A DNA stretch of 5,802 bases, taken from the NCBI GenBank assembly GCA_905210385.1, contig CAJLWS010000102.1:1-5802 (forward strand), written 5' to 3'. The position numbers and the translations under genes were made by a program. The stretch is from an uncultured Eubacteriales bacterium (GTDB lineage: Bacteria; Bacillota; Clostridia; Oscillospirales; Oscillospiraceae). Below the pieces are notes generated by a model that made no database searches, was not told where the DNA came from, and saw only the letters and a list, made by a program, of their open reading frames with translations. Every line of letters begins with the position of its first letter. Within the stretch, counting starts at the first letter, position 1. This document shows, in pieces, positions 4,683-5,802 of the stretch.

Positions 4683-5756
4683 ATGAAACTGAGAAAACTG
4701 TTTGCCATGCTGCTGTCCCTGGCCATGGTGGCCGGCCTGCTGGCCGGCTGCGGCGGTGACACCACCACCTCTGAACCCCCCGCCAGTGAGCCTGGCACCA
4801 CGTCTGAGGCCCCCTCTGAGGAACCCAGTGAGACCGTAGAGCCCGTCACTCTGAACGTGGCCTATATGCCCAACTACGGAAGCCTTTGGGCTGTCATCGC
4901 CGCCCAGGAGCTGGGCTACTTCGAGGAAGAGGGCATTACCCTGAACCTCATGTCCTTTGACTCCGGCCCCGTGATTATCTCCGCTATGGAGAGCGGCTCC
5001 GTGGACTTCGGCTACATCGGTGACGGCGCCCACAAGCTGTGCGTCCAGGGCCAGGCAGAGATCATCGGCCTGTCCCACATCTCTAACGGCGACGCCGTCA
5101 TCGGCGGCCCCAACGTCACCAGCCTGGAGGACCTGAAAGGCAAGACCGTGGCCTACTCCTCCGGCACTTCCAGTGAAACCATCCTGACCAACGCCCTGAA
5201 CAGCGTGGGCCTGACCATGGCTGACATCACCCCCATGGACATGGATGCCGCTAACGTGGTGACCGCCATGCTGTCCGGCGGCGTGGACGCCTGCGCCATC
5301 TGGTCCCCCCAGAGCCTGACCATCCTGGACGAGATGGAGAACGCCACTAAGCTGGCCCAGAACACCGACTTCTCCGACATCAGCATCTCCCTGGCCAGCT
5401 GGATCGTCATGCCCGAGTACCTGGAGGAGAACCATGACGTGGCCGTGCGTTTTATGCGCGCCCTGCTCAAGGCTATGGACTACGCCGCTCTGGAGGAGAA
5501 CTATGAAGAGGTCTCCGGCTGGGTGGCCGACTTCCTGGCTCTGGATGTGGAGGACGTGCTGATGCAGGCCCGCGGCGACGCCGACTGGCTCACCGGCAAG
5601 GAAGTGCTTGCTGGCATCGAGGACGGCACTGTAGACGGCTACTATGAGCTCCAGCAGGAAATGATGGTGACTTCCGGCGCTATCACCGAGGAGGAGAAGT
5701 GCCCTGTCAGCGACTACGTCAACTACGACATCATCACCGAGGCCGGCAACTACTGA
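4683..5756 (+). CDS. ABC importer substrate-binding lipoprotein, NitT/TauT (SsuA/ThiY-like) family
   Basis: Extracellular solute-capturing subunit tethered to the membrane by lipid. From ATG 4683 it has 357 residues; AAAAGGAGG (4664-4672) lies 10 nt upstream, and in-frame GTG 4677 is a possible alternative with only 4 nt spacing. Residues 1-22 are a lipoprotein signal peptide ending in LLAGC, with Cys23 as the lipidated residue. Residues ~26-53 are a Thr/Ser/Glu/Pro linker. The mature domain begins near 56 (VTLNVAYMPNYGSLWAVIAA), followed by AQELGYFEEEGI (73-84), SGSVDFGYIG (104-113), and LEDLKGKTVAYSSGTSSETI (148-167). These are the expected landmarks of the NMT1/SsuA-like periplasmic-binding type II fold. 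The ligand is not evident; relatives bind nitrate, sulfonates, taurine, pyrimidine thiamine precursors or riboflavin. Last gene of the operon, after a GC hairpin. Confidence 0.93.
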   Translation: MKLRKLFAMLLSLAMVAGLLAGCGGDTTTSEPPASEPGTTSEAPSEEPSETVEPVTLNVAYMPNYGSLWAVIAAQELGYFEEEGITLNLMSFDSGPVIISAMESGSVDFGYIGDGAHKLCVQGQAEIIGLSHISNGDAVIGGPNVTSLEDLKGKTVAYSSGTSSETILTNALNSVGLTMADITPMDMDAANVVTAMLSGGVDACAIWSPQSLTILDEMENATKLAQNTDFSDISISLASWIVMPEYLEENHDVAVRFMRALLKAMDYAALEENYEEVSGWVADFLALDVEDVLMQARGDADWLTGKEVLAGIEDGTVDGYYELQQEMMVTSGAITEEEKCPVSDYVNYDIITEAGNY

Positions 5757-5785
5757 GTTGAGGCTGTATACCGGACGGATTTCTG

Positions 5786-5795
5786 CCTTGCAAGG
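5786..5795. repeat. Short perfect palindrome after the ABC operon
   Basis: CCTTGCAAGG is a perfect 10-bp palindrome 30 nt after the lipoprotein stop. The window ends seven bases later, so I cannot tell whether it belongs to a terminator or a control site of the next gene. Confidence 0.35.
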
Positions 5796-5802
5796 GGCGG
5801 CG

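Overview
The window looks like chromosome of a GC-rich, low-complexity-linker-loving Gram-positive anaerobe of the class Clostridia. A gut Oscillospiraceae-type relative (Flavonifractor/Intestinimonas-like) is my best guess. The reasons are AGGAGG-type ribosome sites, a TTG start, a lipoprotein with a Ser/Glu/Pro/Thr linker, a clostridial-type biosynthetic thiolase and a stalk-domain (copper amine oxidase N-terminal-like) surface protein. The taxonomic call is inference from protein style, not a match to a known genome.

Layout. (1) Positions 79-1262: a promoter and a secreted or membrane-anchored two-domain protein. Its C-terminal half resembles a NodB/polysaccharide deacetylase fold that has lost the catalytic residues. 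(2) Positions 1286-1376: a good ribosome site and the first ~26 codons of an unidentified gene on the same strand, which stops abruptly. (3) Positions 1378-1878, minus strand: the first ~167 residues of an acetyl-CoA acetyltransferase (thiolase), also cut off at the same place. The two gene stumps face each other at a GTCGAC palindrome near 1373-1378. This is a deletion or inversion breakpoint, or an assembly chimera. (4) Positions 1879-2091: a divergent control region holding an array of TGAC-N4-GTCA palindromes repeated every 13 bp, with the thiolase promoter embedded in it. (5) Positions 2092-2712: a TetR-family regulator, the obvious candidate to bind the array, followed by an intrinsic terminator. 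(6) Positions 2713-3046: 334 bases without a gene, holding the terminator, a perfect 14-bp inverted repeat, and an AT-rich hairpin followed by five T. (7) Positions 3047-5756: a three-gene ABC importer operon of the nitrate/sulfonate/taurine (NitT/TauT) class, in the order permease, ATPase, binding lipoprotein.

How the parts work together. The TetR protein probably represses the divergently transcribed thiolase (acetyl-CoA to acetoacetyl-CoA, the entry to butyrate or the exit from beta-oxidation) in response to an unknown ligand, possibly an acyl-CoA. In this sequence the thiolase is broken, so the array may now drive a dead gene unless the break is an assembly artefact. The importer is a self-contained operon: lipoprotein captures solute, one permease type (probably a homodimer) and one ATPase move it. 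Its substrate cannot be read from sequence alone. No CRISPR array, tRNA, rRNA, insertion sequence or recognisable riboswitch was seen. The most distinctive signals are the 13-bp phased operator array and the double-truncation breakpoint.
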